Below, piece by piece: positions 35,139-44,766 of a stretch of 64,000 nucleotides of DNA. The stretch is from Arenibacter sp. F26102 (GTDB lineage Bacteria; Bacteroidota; Bacteroidia; Flavobacteriales; Flavobacteriaceae): assembly GCF_023015865.1 (NCBI RefSeq), contig NZ_JALKBC010000017.1, forward strand, positions 1-64,000, written 5' to 3'. A model generated the notes under the pieces. The model did no database searches. It had not been told where the DNA came from and saw only the letters and a program-made list of their open reading frames with translations. Each line of letters starts with the position of its first letter. Position 1 is the stretch's first letter. Position numbers and translations under genes: made by a program.

Positions 35139-37718
35139 ATGAAAAAGTTCATGTCCCTTGAACTTTTTATTACACTTTTATTCTTAATTTTTACTACAGT
35201 TATCTCGGCACAGGATACAGCCTATGAAGATGGCAAAAGGTATATACTTGGAGGATTGGAGGTAACCGGATTGCAAAGTTACAACGAACAGACCGTAAAG
35301 ACTTATACGGGCTTAAGGATTGGGCAGCCCATAACCGTACCTGGCGATGAAATCAGCGCCGTTATCAATAAATTATGGGGGCTGGAACTTTTTACGGACA
35401 TAAGCTTCTATATTGTCAATATTGAAGGCGAGAATGTTTTTCTTGAACTTAATATAATTGAAAGGCCTACACTTTCCAATGTAACCGTTTACGGGGTTAA
35501 GAAAAGAAAGATAGATGAAATTTTAAAGGATACGGATCTTAAGAAGGGGAAGAAGATAACGGAGAGTTTAATTGCCAATTCCAAGAATTATATCCAGAAC
35601 AAGTATAAAAAGAAAGGTTACCTTAATACAAAGGTTACTATAGCTACAGCAAAGGACACTACCGATGCCAATACCCAGACTATGGTAATTAATGTTAAGC
35701 AAGGTGATAAGGTGAAAATCAACGATATCGTTTTTGAAGGAAACGAACAGTTGTCCGACAAACAGCTTGGTAAGGCCTTGAAAAAGACCAAGAAAAGAAA
35801 ATTCTACAGATTCTGGAAAAAATCCAAGTATATCCAAGAAGATTACAAAACCGATCTAGTTTCCTTAGTAGATAAATATGCTGAAAAAGGTTTTAGAGAT
35901 GCCCGAATTATATCGGATACCTTTGTAAAGGTTTCAGATGACCTCATCGATGTGAAAATCAAGGTAGAAGAGGGGAATAAGTATTATTTTGGGGATATAG
36001 ATTTCGTCGGAAATACTATTTATACCGACCGTCAACTTGCCCAGGTTTTGGGTGTTAAAAAAGGTGATACCTATAATGGGGTGTTATTGAGAAAGCGCAT
36101 CGCAGATGACTCCAAACCAGATGCTGAAGATCTGACCAATTTATACCAAAATAATGGCTATTTATTCTCCAGTATCAATCCCGTCGAGATTTCTGCAGAG
36201 AATGATACCATCAATTTTGAAATAAGAATTATTGAAGGTAAAGAGACGTTTCTAGATCATGTTACTGTAATTGGTAATGACAAAACCAATGACCACGTAA
36301 TTTTTAGGGAGTTGCGTACAAGACCTGGCCAGCGTTATAATAAATCGGACATCATTAGAAGTATCAGGGAATTGGGACAATTGGGATTCTTTGATGCAGA
36401 ACAGATAAAGCCGGATATCCAAAATCCTGATCCAAATGCAGGAACAGTGGATATTGCCTATAACTTGGTGGAAGCTGGCTCCAGTCAGATAGAACTCCAA
36501 GGTGGTTACGGTGGAGGTGGTTTTATAGGTACTTTGGGACTGTCTTTTAGTAATTTCTCCATGAAGAATTTATTTAATGGAGAGGCTTATAAGCCCGTAC
36601 CTATGGGTGATGGGCAAACCTTTGCCCTTCGTTTGCAGGCGAGTAGGACATATAGGGTGTATAGTTTGAATTTCTCCGAACCATGGCTAGGTGGTAAAAA
36701 GCCGGTAAGGTTTAATATGTCCCTTTCCAGAACCCAACAGTTCTATTATAACCCCTATGTAAGCAGTAAACCAGATAAGAGCAAGCAATTTTCTATCACA
36801 GGAATTACGGCCGGTTTGGCTAAAAGGGTGCAATGGCCAGATGATTTCTTTACCATATCACACTCTTTGGGTTATCAATTATATAATTTCCAAGACTATA
36901 ATTTAGGACTTTTTAATTTTGGAAATGGAAAATCGAATTCAATTGCCTATACCCTTGGAATCTCTAGAAATGCTACCGGTGGTGGCCGTATTTATCCAAG
37001 ATCTGGGTCTAATTTTGAGCTGACTGCCAAGTTTACCCCTCCATTTTCTTTGTTCAATAATATAGACTATAAGCAACTCAATGAAGATCAAGAGGTTGCC
37101 ATTGAGGAGTTGGATAGTGACGAAATAGAGCGCATAGATCAAGAACGCTTTAGGTGGCTGGAATTCTATAAGGTTAATTTTAAGGGAGATTGGTATACTA
37201 CTTTGGTAGATAAATTAGTATTAAGAACCAATGCCGAATTTGGATTTTTAGGAAGTTATAATGAAGAGGTGGGCAAGGTTCCTTTCGAGCGATTTTTCGT
37301 AGGTGGCGATGGAATGGGTTCCTATACTTTGGATGGAAGGGATGTAATTTCTTTAAGGGGTTATGAGAATCAATCCTTAACGCCATATAGTGTAGATCCA
37401 TTAAGTGGCGGACAAGTACAGGATGGTGGTATTGTATATAATAAGTATTCCTTGGAACTAAGATATCCGTTGACACTTAAGCCATCGGCCTCCATTTATG
37501 GACAGGTATTTTTAGAGGCTGGAAATGCCTTCAACAATTTTCAAGACTTTAATCCGTTTGAATTGAAAAGATCTGCCGGAGTGGGGCTTCGTATTTTTAT
37601 GCCAGCATTTGGATTATTGGGAATTGATTTTGGATACGGATTTGATCAAGATTACAACCCCAATTCAGCTGGACCTAGCGGTTGGCAAACCCACTTCATC
37701 ATTGGACAACAGTTTTAA
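35139..37718 (+). CDS. bamA: outer membrane protein assembly factor BamA
   Basis: 859 aa from ATG at 35139 with signal peptide ending VISAQ. The first half carries five POTRA-type repeats (for example YILGGLEVTGLQSYNEQTVK), the second half an Omp85 beta-barrel beginning near SSQIELQGGYGGGGFIGTLG. The essential barrel motif VRGY is represented by SLRGYENQSL. Inserts outer membrane proteins; here in its usual place after uppS and before ompH. The POTRA 2 region is rich in Lys. Confidence 0.96.
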   Translation: MKKFMSLELFITLLFLIFTTVISAQDTAYEDGKRYILGGLEVTGLQSYNEQTVKTYTGLRIGQPITVPGDEISAVINKLWGLELFTDISFYIVNIEGENVFLELNIIERPTLSNVTVYGVKKRKIDEILKDTDLKKGKKITESLIANSKNYIQNKYKKKGYLNTKVTIATAKDTTDANTQTMVINVKQGDKVKINDIVFEGNEQLSDKQLGKALKKTKKRKFYRFWKKSKYIQEDYKTDLVSLVDKYAEKGFRDARIISDTFVKVSDDLIDVKIKVEEGNKYYFGDIDFVGNTIYTDRQLAQVLGVKKGDTYNGVLLRKRIADDSKPDAEDLTNLYQNNGYLFSSINPVEISAENDTINFEIRIIEGKETFLDHVTVIGNDKTNDHVIFRELRTRPGQRYNKSDIIRSIRELGQLGFFDAEQIKPDIQNPDPNAGTVDIAYNLVEAGSSQIELQGGYGGGGFIGTLGLSFSNFSMKNLFNGEAYKPVPMGDGQTFALRLQASRTYRVYSLNFSEPWLGGKKPVRFNMSLSRTQQFYYNPYVSSKPDKSKQFSITGITAGLAKRVQWPDDFFTISHSLGYQLYNFQDYNLGLFNFGNGKSNSIAYTLGISRNATGGGRIYPRSGSNFELTAKFTPPFSLFNNIDYKQLNEDQEVAIEELDSDEIERIDQERFRWLEFYKVNFKGDWYTTLVDKLVLRTNAEFGFLGSYNEEVGKVPFERFFVGGDGMGSYTLDGRDVISLRGYENQSLTPYSVDPLSGGQVQDGGIVYNKYSLELRYPLTLKPSASIYGQVFLEAGNAFNNFQDFNPFELKRSAGVGLRIFMPAFGLLGIDFGYGFDQDYNPNSAGPSGWQTHFIIGQQF

Positions 37719-37774
37719 TATATAGAAATTTGCAATTGTTTTATATGTTAAATGGTTCATTCTAAAATATTTAG

Positions 37775-37782
37775 TTATTTTG
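37775..37782 (+). promoter_or_regulatory. possible promoter before ompH pair
   Basis: TTATTTTG matches TAnnTTTG in all but the second base; 36 bp before the first ompH start. Confidence 0.35.
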
Positions 37783-37817
37783 GCACGATATTTTCTATAG
37801 TATAAAAAGAAGATAGC

Positions 37818-38669
37818 ATGAGAATTAAATCAAAAGTACTTTTGTTCCTAGTTGTAACTACGTTTGTTACTACTATTTCGGCACAAAGAGGGGTTAGAAT
37901 CGGTTATGTGGATATGGAATATATCCTAGAGAATGTTGAGGAGTATAGGGAGGCAAATGAACAATTGGCCGCCAAAGTGCAGAAATGGAAATTGGAACTG
38001 GATAAGGAGAAGGGTGAAATTGATCAGATGAAAAAGGATTTAATGGCAGAGAAAGTGCTGTTAACGGAGGAGTTGATTTCAGAGCGCCTGGAGGAAATCC
38101 AGATTTTGGAAAAGGAGATGTTCGATTATCAGCAGGACAGATTTGGTCCCGAGGGTGATTTGGTTCTTCAGAAAAGACGATTGATTCAGCCCATTCAAGA
38201 TCAAGTTTTTAATGAAGTCCAGAAAATAGGAGCGAATAAAAAATATGATTTTATTTTTGATAAATCGGCAGATGTTGTAATGTTGTATTCCGAGAAAAGA
38301 CACGATATTAGCGATCTTGTTTTAAGAGGAATATCAAGGACCAGAAAAATAAGCGCACCTAATAAAAAGCAAGGGGCAAGAAATAATTTTGAGGATCTAG
38401 AAGAAGAGGAAACCGAGGAAAATATAAGCGATGCACTTTTAGAAAGACAGGAAAAGGCAAAGCAGGCCGAAGAGGCAAGGACCAAGACCGCCGAGGAAAA
38501 CAGGGCAGAACAGCTTAGGATCAGGGAGGAACGGAAAAAGGCTTACGAGGAAAGAAGGAAAAAATTATTGGAGGAGAGAGAGGCTAAAAGAAAAAAGGAA
38601 ATTGAAGAGAGAAGCGGTAAAAGCGACTCAAAGGAAGACGATGGAGAGAAGTCAAAAGAAAATCAGTAA
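37818..38669 (+). CDS. OmpH/Skp-family periplasmic chaperone, long form
   Basis: 283 aa with signal peptide ending TTISAQ. The Skp-like core begins RIGYVDMEYILENVEEYREA and is followed by a long coiled coil. The last about 95 residues (from about 190) are an unusually long charged Glu/Lys/Arg coiled tail absent from the paralogue. Skp proteins hold unfolded outer membrane proteins in the periplasm, fitting the position after bamA. Confidence 0.9.
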   Translation: MRIKSKVLLFLVVTTFVTTISAQRGVRIGYVDMEYILENVEEYREANEQLAAKVQKWKLELDKEKGEIDQMKKDLMAEKVLLTEELISERLEEIQILEKEMFDYQQDRFGPEGDLVLQKRRLIQPIQDQVFNEVQKIGANKKYDFIFDKSADVVMLYSEKRHDISDLVLRGISRTRKISAPNKKQGARNNFEDLEEEETEENISDALLERQEKAKQAEEARTKTAEENRAEQLRIREERKKAYEERRKKLLEEREAKRKKEIEERSGKSDSKEDDGEKSKENQ

Positions 38670-38745
38670 CATTGAATTAAGTATAAACCAAATTACTTTT
38701 ATATAACTAAATCTTTAAATTAACACTCAAACATTAATTAAAATC

Positions 38746-39255
38746 ATGAAACAAATTAAAAAAATAGCAGTAGCCATAGTTTTGTTCGTAGCAGCAACAA
38801 GTTTTGTTAATGCACAGGCAAAAATAGCGCATATAGATGTACAGAAATTGTTGTCTGAAATGCCGGAGATGAAAGCAGCAGATGCAGAACTTAAAAAATT
38901 ACAGGAAACCTATAGAGCGGATATTGAAAGTTCTATGACAGAATTAAAAAATAAGTACACACAGTATTCAAATGAGTCTTCTTCCAAATCTGAGGAGGAA
39001 AACCAAAAAAGAGCTTTGGAACTTCAAGGTTTTGAAAAAAATATTGGTGAGGCACAACAAACTGCTCAACAGGAATTGCAGAAGAAACAAGCTGAGCTTT
39101 TAGGTCCAATCACCGAAAAGGCTAAAAAAGCTATAGAATCTGTAGCTGCTGCTCAAGGAATCGACTACGTAATGGATGCTACCCAAGGAGGTGGATTGAT
39201 CGTTGCCAAAGGAAAGGATATTTTGCCAGATGTTAAGAAGCAATTAGGCTTCTAG
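38746..39255 (+). CDS. OmpH/Skp-family periplasmic chaperone, short form
   Basis: 169 aa, the usual Skp size. Signal peptide ends SFVNAQ; the core starts AKIAHIDVQKLLSEMPEMKA, with a coiled coil to about residue 120 and the conserved ending IDYVMDATQGGGLIVAKGKD. Second of two ompH paralogues behind bamA, ended by a strong terminator. Confidence 0.92.
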   Translation: MKQIKKIAVAIVLFVAATSFVNAQAKIAHIDVQKLLSEMPEMKAADAELKKLQETYRADIESSMTELKNKYTQYSNESSSKSEEENQKRALELQGFEKNIGEAQQTAQQELQKKQAELLGPITEKAKKAIESVAAAQGIDYVMDATQGGGLIVAKGKDILPDVKKQLGF

Positions 39256-39276
39256 TCAGGAAATTGAATAAATAGG

Positions 39277-39306
39277 AAAAGCCATGCAATTGCATGGCTT
39301 TTTTTG
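39277..39306 (+). terminator. terminator after the ompH pair
   Basis: A 26-nt perfect palindrome (39277-39302) built from AAAAGCCATGCAA and its reverse complement, followed by a T run. Confidence 0.9.
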
Positions 39307-39966
39307 TTAGTGAAACGCTATTTTAAAAACGCTGTAAAGCAGCATTTTTAAAATAGTTGGTTGAACTAATCTCGCTGAAAAAGCGGGATATAAATAAGTA
39401 CATGACCTGGAAGCCTGACGGGATAATTTAGAAAATCTTTTCTTTTTTATGTCACTAGCATTATTGTCCGAAGGCTTTTACGTTACTATGCTTTGTGTTT
39501 ATGGAATCGGCTTTGGAAAATTGACTAAAAATTCCCTTGAAAACCTGTAAAGGGTTAGTGCACTAATCGTTGTAAGGAGCTATTACAAGAGAGGTTGACA
39601 TGAACCCACTTCATGATCGTATATGCTTCAGTGTAATTCCATATCTTCTGCCTTTGGAGTTTCCAAGTATTCTTCGAGATATACTAAATACTGTTCTGGT
39701 TCTATTTGGAATGGCTAAGAGTGGAATATACTCAGAGTATATTCTGAAACATAGCCTGTATTAAGTTATGGTTTGTGGATTATTAGGAAGGATTTTATTG
39801 AACTTGCCTTCAAAATAGAAAAACAATGGTGGAAAAACGCTATTTTAGTTAGCGCTATAAATTCCCTGGGAATCACATAAGTGAACTGCGACATTGCTCG
39901 GTATATTAAATGAGCTTTGTATCTTTTAATAAATGAATTCGAGAGCCAACTATTATCTTTTATAAT
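39307..39966. other. 660-bp non-coding region with hairpins and direct repeats
   Basis: No credible full-length gene. It contains a 17-bp-arm hairpin (39318-39334 with 39340-39356, one mismatch), a smaller hairpin ATCTCGCT-GAAAA-AGCGGGAT near 39370, and a perfect 10-bp-arm palindrome GAATATACTC-A-GAGTATATTC (39724-39744). A 13-bp direct repeat AAACGCTATTTTA lies at 39313-39325 and 39835-39847, bracketing about 0.5 kb. On the minus strand 28 sense codons between stops (39714-39628) spell an acidic, protein-like stretch with PEQYLVYLEEYLETPKAEDM, perhaps a gene relic. Confidence 0.5.
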
Positions 39967-41130
39967 ATGAAAAATATATTCAGTCTTGTTGCAATTACTT
40001 TTTTTGGTTTTATAGCATGTGGTCAGGATAATATGTTGTGTGTAGGAAGTCATTGGACCGAGGATGAAGCAAATATCGTGATGAAAAAATTCGCCTCCGA
40101 ATGGACCGATTTGGAATCTTGGGAACAAAGGTCGTCGAGAATCAGGAAAGGTATTGTAGAAGGTATGCAACTGGATAAGATGCCGAAAATAGCGGGTAAT
40201 TTCAATCCTATTATTAGAAATACCAGGCTTATGGATGGTTATATCGTAGAAAACATAGCCATTGAAAGCTTTCCAGGTTTTTATATTACGGGCAACCTGT
40301 ACAGGCCCATTAAATTGGAGGGCAAATATGCTGCGATTCTTAGCCCCCATGGCCATATGAAAGATAAGAGGTATACGGATTATATTCAATGGCGTTGTGC
40401 TGCCCTAGCTAGAATGGGAGCGGTTGTTTTTGCCTATGATATGGTTGGTTATGCCGAAAGTAACCAGGTGAATCATAAGATGCCCATTGCATTGTTGTTG
40501 CAGACTTGGAACAGTAAACGGGTCTTGGAATATTTGTTGTCCAGGCCGGATGTGGATAAGGAACGGGTAGGGATGACCGGTGCCTCTGGAGGAGGTACTC
40601 AGACCTTTGTCTTAACAGCAATTGATGACCGTATAAAAGTAGCAGCACCAGTGGTACAGGTTTCTGCCCACTTTTTTGGCGGATGCGTTTGTGAGAGTGG
40701 AATGCCCATACACAAAAGTAAGGGCCACCAGACCAATAACGTGGAAATTGCAGCCCTTTGTGCCCCGCGACCCTTGCTTTTGGTTTCGGATGGATCGGAC
40801 TGGACAAGGAATACTCCTAGAGTAGAGTATCCTTATATACAAAAGGTATATGCCTTATATGATGCTGAGCACAAAGTTGAAAATGTTCATCTACCGGCAG
40901 AAAGACATGATTATGGGTATAATAAAAGAACGGCTCTCTACAATTTCTTTGACCATCATCTTGATCTTAACGCTGGAAATATTCCTTATGAGGAAGGTTA
41001 TAAGGAGGATTTTGTTACAATTTTGGCCCCTGAGGATTTAATGGTATTTGGCAAAGAAAATCCAAGGCCTAGAAATGCACTTCAGGGTGATGATGCCGTT
41101 ATAAAATATTTGAAAATATCAATTGATTAA
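39967..41130 (+). CDS. secreted/lipoprotein alpha/beta hydrolase (acetyl-xylan-esterase-like)
   Basis: 387 aa. N-terminus MKNIFSLVAITFFGFIA-C18 has a lipobox-like FIAC, so a lipoprotein is likely. The hydrolase core has HG in AAILSPHGHMKD, the nucleophile elbow VGMTGASGGGTQTF (Ser), and a late His in ERHDYGYNKR. This fits large alpha/beta hydrolases annotated as acetyl xylan esterases. Substrate unknown; 16 bp before the sulfurtransferase gene, probably one transcript. Confidence 0.75.
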   Translation: MKNIFSLVAITFFGFIACGQDNMLCVGSHWTEDEANIVMKKFASEWTDLESWEQRSSRIRKGIVEGMQLDKMPKIAGNFNPIIRNTRLMDGYIVENIAIESFPGFYITGNLYRPIKLEGKYAAILSPHGHMKDKRYTDYIQWRCAALARMGAVVFAYDMVGYAESNQVNHKMPIALLLQTWNSKRVLEYLLSRPDVDKERVGMTGASGGGTQTFVLTAIDDRIKVAAPVVQVSAHFFGGCVCESGMPIHKSKGHQTNNVEIAALCAPRPLLLVSDGSDWTRNTPRVEYPYIQKVYALYDAEHKVENVHLPAERHDYGYNKRTALYNFFDHHLDLNAGNIPYEEGYKEDFVTILAPEDLMVFGKENPRPRNALQGDDAVIKYLKISID

Positions 41131-41146
41131 AATTAAATAGTTATTC

Positions 41147-41956
41147 ATGCAAAATATACTTGTGTCAGCCGATTGGCTTAAGGAAAATTTGGATCAGCCC
41201 GAAATAGTAATTTTGGATGCCCGGTTGCGATACGATGTAACAGATTCTGATGTGGAGGATCAAAGGGTCACAGGAGCACGTATTTTTGATTTGGAAAATG
41301 AGTTCAGTGATAAAAATAGTCCGTTTCCCAATATGCTGCCCAGTTCGGCCCAATTTGAAAAAGCCTGTAGAAAATTGGGTATTAATAAATCCAGTAAAAT
41401 AGTGGTTTATGATCATTACGGTATATACATAAGCCCTAGGGTCTGGTGGATGTTCAAAGTTATGGGTCATGACAACGTCAGTGTCTTAAATGGTGGCTTC
41501 CCAGAGTGGGATAGCAAGGGGTATGCCTCGGAAAAAGGGATTAGAAAGAAGGTTGGTTTAGGTAATTTTAAAGCACACTTCAATCCTGAATTGGTGGTGA
41601 ATTATGAACAAATAAAACATAATATAGAAGATAAGAAGGCCTTGGTAATTGATGTTCGTTCTTCAGATCGCTTCCTTGGCCTTGTTCCAGAACCAAGGAA
41701 GGAATTAAGACGGGGGAATATTCCGAACTCCATCAATATGCCATATGAAACTGTACTTAAGGATGGGAAATATAAATCTGAGAGCGAATTGAAGGAGGTT
41801 TTTGATGATTTAAATAAGGAAGGGCGGCCCCTGGTGTTTAGTTGCGGTTCTGGAGTTACGGCCTGCATTGTTCTGTTGGCTTCTGAAATGACCCTCGGAA
41901 ATACCAAAAAGGTATATGATGGGTCGTGGACGGAGTACGCACAAGTAGCGGACTAA
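41147..41956 (+). CDS. 3-mercaptopyruvate sulfurtransferase (double rhodanese)
   Basis: 269 aa with two rhodanese domains. The N-terminal one is inactive (NKSSKIVVYDHYGIYISPRVWW). The C-terminal one has the active Cys in FSCGSGVTACIVLLA; the CG(S/T)GVTA loop is the mercaptopyruvate-type signature, versus CRxGx[RT] in thiosulfate sulfurtransferases. Makes persulfide sulfur. Between an esterase gene and the molybdate transport genes, where sulfur for molybdenum cofactor is a possible link. Confidence 0.9.
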   Translation: MQNILVSADWLKENLDQPEIVILDARLRYDVTDSDVEDQRVTGARIFDLENEFSDKNSPFPNMLPSSAQFEKACRKLGINKSSKIVVYDHYGIYISPRVWWMFKVMGHDNVSVLNGGFPEWDSKGYASEKGIRKKVGLGNFKAHFNPELVVNYEQIKHNIEDKKALVIDVRSSDRFLGLVPEPRKELRRGNIPNSINMPYETVLKDGKYKSESELKEVFDDLNKEGRPLVFSCGSGVTACIVLLASEMTLGNTKKVYDGSWTEYAQVAD

Positions 41957-41987
41957 TTTAATAATATTCCTTATCTATTTTTAGAAA

Positions 41988-42797
41988 ATGAAATTTGTCC
42001 AACAAAAGATGACCTTTATCCAGAAAATATTCACTGGACAAGTCAAAAAATGGGTGGGATTCATTTTCTTGACTTGCATCTTGGTAGCATGTCAGGAAAG
42101 TCAGCATAAAAAAATTAGAGTTGCCACTGCCGCTAATATGGCTTCTGCCATGGAGGAGTTGACAAAAGTCTATGCCAATAAATCTGGTTTGGAATTTGAA
42201 TTGGTTGTGGGTTCGTCCGGTAAATTAACGGCACAAATTTTAGAAGGTGCTCCATATGACGTTTTTGTAGCGGCAAATATGAAATATCCGGAAGCGGTTT
42301 TTAATGGGGGCAAGGCAATGAGTTTTCCTAAGGTCTATGCAAAAGGGCAATTGGTACTTTGGTCAATGATTGAGAATATGCCGGTTTCAATTGTTGATCT
42401 ATCAAATCCCCAAATAGAACACATTGCTTTGGCAAATCCCAAAACCGCCCCATACGGCGTTGCCGCCACGGAAGTATTGCAGCACTATGGTCTGCATGAA
42501 ACTTTAGGACCCAAATTGGTTTTTGGGGAAAGCATTGGTCAGACCGATCAATTCATTATGTCCAAAGCTGCACAAATTGGATTCACGGCTTTGTCAACGG
42601 TACTATCTCCGGAAATGAGGGGTAAAGGTAGCTGGATTCTAATAGATCCGTCACTTTACTCCAACATTGGTCAAGGGGTAGTGCTTGTAAATCTAAATGG
42701 GGGCAATAATCCTGAAGCCAAGGGCTTTTATGATTTTCTTTTTTCCAAAGATGCCAAGGAGATATTAAAAGATTTTGGATATTTGGTGAATGAATAG
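41988..42797 (+). CDS. modA: molybdate ABC transporter, substrate-binding lipoprotein ModA
   Basis: 269 aa with a lipobox LVAC (C35), so it is lipid-anchored. Segments typical of ModA: IRVATAANMASAMEELTKVY, FELVVGSSGKLTAQILEGAP and YDVFVAANMKYPEAVF, which contribute oxyanion-binding Ser and backbone amides. A second in-frame Met (M8) is a possible start. First gene of a tightly packed mod operon; the next gene overlaps its end by 8 bp. Confidence 0.92.
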   Translation: MKFVQQKMTFIQKIFTGQVKKWVGFIFLTCILVACQESQHKKIRVATAANMASAMEELTKVYANKSGLEFELVVGSSGKLTAQILEGAPYDVFVAANMKYPEAVFNGGKAMSFPKVYAKGQLVLWSMIENMPVSIVDLSNPQIEHIALANPKTAPYGVAATEVLQHYGLHETLGPKLVFGESIGQTDQFIMSKAAQIGFTALSTVLSPEMRGKGSWILIDPSLYSNIGQGVVLVNLNGGNNPEAKGFYDFLFSKDAKEILKDFGYLVNE

Positions 42798-43191
42798 TTT
42801 TCCTGGGCATATTACAGATATTAAAACGTATGGAAATATGTCCATAGTTTACGTTGAGGTAGAGAACCAAATTGAACTAATTTCGGTGGTAATAGATACG
42901 CCTCAAACATCCCCATATTTAACAAAGGGCCACAAGGTAAATGTTTTGTTTAAGGAAATGGAGGTAGCCATTAGTACCCAAAAAGAACTGGACGTTAGTA
43001 TAGAGAATAAGATTTCTGGAAGTATTGCCAATATTGAAATAGGCGCATTAATGAGCAGGTTAATTTTGGAAACCAATTTTGGTGAGGTCGTTGCCATAAT
43101 AAGTACCATGAGTGTAAAGCAACTGGGATTGGTTGTTAAAATGAAAGTGAAGATTATGGTTAAATTAAACGAGATAATACTGGCACCATAA
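42790..43191 (+). CDS. stand-alone TOBE (Mop-like) molybdate-binding protein
   Basis: 133 aa built from two TOBE/Mop repeats of about 65 residues; the second repeat begins NKISGSIANIEIGALMSRLI, a clear Mop signature. Such small molybdopbindins store or buffer molybdate. It overlaps modA by 8 bp and modB by 1 bp, so it is part of the transporter operon. ModC has its own C-terminal TOBE, so this protein is an additional binding unit. Confidence 0.85.
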   Translation: MNSFPGHITDIKTYGNMSIVYVEVENQIELISVVIDTPQTSPYLTKGHKVNVLFKEMEVAISTQKELDVSIENKISGSIANIEIGALMSRLILETNFGEVVAIISTMSVKQLGLVVKMKVKIMVKLNEIILAP

Positions 43192-43862
43192 TGGATTGGC
43201 AACCTCTAGTGCTTACTTTTAAACTTGCCGTGATAACCACGGCTATATTGTTTGTGGTTTCAATTCCCATTGCCTATTGGCTCTCCAATACCAAATCTAA
43301 AATGAAGCCAGTGATAGAAACTCTGGTCAGCATGCCCTTGGTGCTGCCGCCAACCGTTTTGGGTTTTTATATGTTAGTGGCATTTAGTCCGGAAAATGCC
43401 TTTGGGAATTGGTTAAATGAATGGTTAGGAATAAGACTTATATTTTCTTTTGGCGGTTTGGTTGTAGCTTCTGTCATATATAGCCTTCCGTTTATGGTAC
43501 AACCTATTCAAACCGGACTTTCCTCACTGCCATCTACACTAAAAGAAGCTTCCTATACCATGGGGAAATCTAAATTGACTACCCTAGTGAAAATTTTATT
43601 GCCCAATGTTAAGCCCGCGCTTTTGACGGGCATTGTCTTGTCCTTTGCCCATACGGTTGGTGAGTTTGGCGTGGTTTTGATGATTGGTGGTAATATGCCA
43701 GGAAAGACCAAAGTGGCCTCTATAGCCATCTATGACGAGGTAGAAGCTATGAATTACTCCGCTGCCAATAGTTATTCATTGATATTGTTTTCCATAACAT
43801 TCATTATTCTCCTTATGGTTTATCTTACAAATGGCGGATATTTTAAACGCTTCGTCCCATGA
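43191..43862 (+). CDS. modB: molybdate ABC transporter permease ModB
   Basis: 223 aa with about five or six transmembrane helices. The permease EAA loop is seen in EASYTMGKSKLTTLVKILLP, and SMPLVLPPTVLGFYMLV is a ModB hallmark. Forms the membrane channel with ModC. Its start overlaps the TOBE gene by 1 bp and its end overlaps modC by 4 bp. Confidence 0.94.
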   Translation: MDWQPLVLTFKLAVITTAILFVVSIPIAYWLSNTKSKMKPVIETLVSMPLVLPPTVLGFYMLVAFSPENAFGNWLNEWLGIRLIFSFGGLVVASVIYSLPFMVQPIQTGLSSLPSTLKEASYTMGKSKLTTLVKILLPNVKPALLTGIVLSFAHTVGEFGVVLMIGGNMPGKTKVASIAIYDEVEAMNYSAANSYSLILFSITFIILLMVYLTNGGYFKRFVP

Positions 43863-44731
43863 TACGGCTAAACCTAAAAAAGACACTAAAGTCAATCGGA
43901 GGAGAAATGGTTCTTGATTTGGAATTGAACATTGCAAAAGGGCAATTTGTTACCTTGTTCGGGGAATCCGGGGCAGGGAAAACCTCCACTTTAAGAATGC
44001 TCAGCGGTTTGTTGAAGCCAGATATGGGAAGTATAACCGTAGACGGGAGAACTTGGTTTGATAGCAATAGAAATATTAATCTTATACCACAACAGCGAAA
44101 GGTGGGATATGTATTTCAAGACTACGCCCTCTTCCCTAATATGACGGTTAGGCAAAATTTGGAATATGCCTTGCAAAAGTACCAGGACAATTCTATAATT
44201 CAGGAATTGTTGGATTTTGCACAGCTCAGCGAATTGCAACAACGAAAACCGGAAACCCTATCGGGAGGTCAGAAGCAGCGCGTGGCATTGGCCAGAGCCT
44301 TGGTGCAAAGACCGGAGATTTTAATATTGGATGAGCCATTATCTGCCTTGGATTTAAAGATGCGGATAAAATTACAGGAGTATCTTTTGCAAATTCATAA
44401 AAAATACAAACTCACTACGATACTGGTAAGTCATGATATTGGTGAAATTGTAAAATTATCTGATTGCGTATTTGAAATTCAAAATGGTAAGGTTATCAAG
44501 AAAGGTACGGCCAGCGATTTTTTTGGACTCAATAAGACCAGTGCTAAATTTAGATTTTCCGGGGAAGTCTTGAAAATTGAGAAGGAGGATGTTATTTATG
44601 TAATTTCGGTCCTTATTGGTAATGAAATAATCAAGGTGGTTTCGGATCGTACGGAAGCTAATGAATTAAAGGTTGGAGACCAGGTTTTAGTGGCTTCAAA
44701 AGCTTTTAACCCTATAATTCAAAAAATATAG
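43859..44731 (+). CDS. modC: molybdate ABC transporter ATP-binding protein ModC
   Basis: 290 aa. Walker A GESGAGKTSTLRML, Q-loop YVFQDYALFPNMTV, signature LSGGQKQRVALARAL, Walker B ILILDEPLSALD and the switch His in LVSHDIGEI are all present. A C-terminal TOBE domain (about 225-290) is the molybdate sensing part. Last gene of the operon; convergent with gldA over only 35 bp, with no clear terminator seen. Confidence 0.94.
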   Translation: MIRLNLKKTLKSIGGEMVLDLELNIAKGQFVTLFGESGAGKTSTLRMLSGLLKPDMGSITVDGRTWFDSNRNINLIPQQRKVGYVFQDYALFPNMTVRQNLEYALQKYQDNSIIQELLDFAQLSELQQRKPETLSGGQKQRVALARALVQRPEILILDEPLSALDLKMRIKLQEYLLQIHKKYKLTTILVSHDIGEIVKLSDCVFEIQNGKVIKKGTASDFFGLNKTSAKFRFSGEVLKIEKEDVIYVISVLIGNEIIKVVSDRTEANELKVGDQVLVASKAFNPIIQKI

Positions 44732-44766
44732 CAATTGGTTTTGCCAGGTATTCCTGATTTTTTGGT

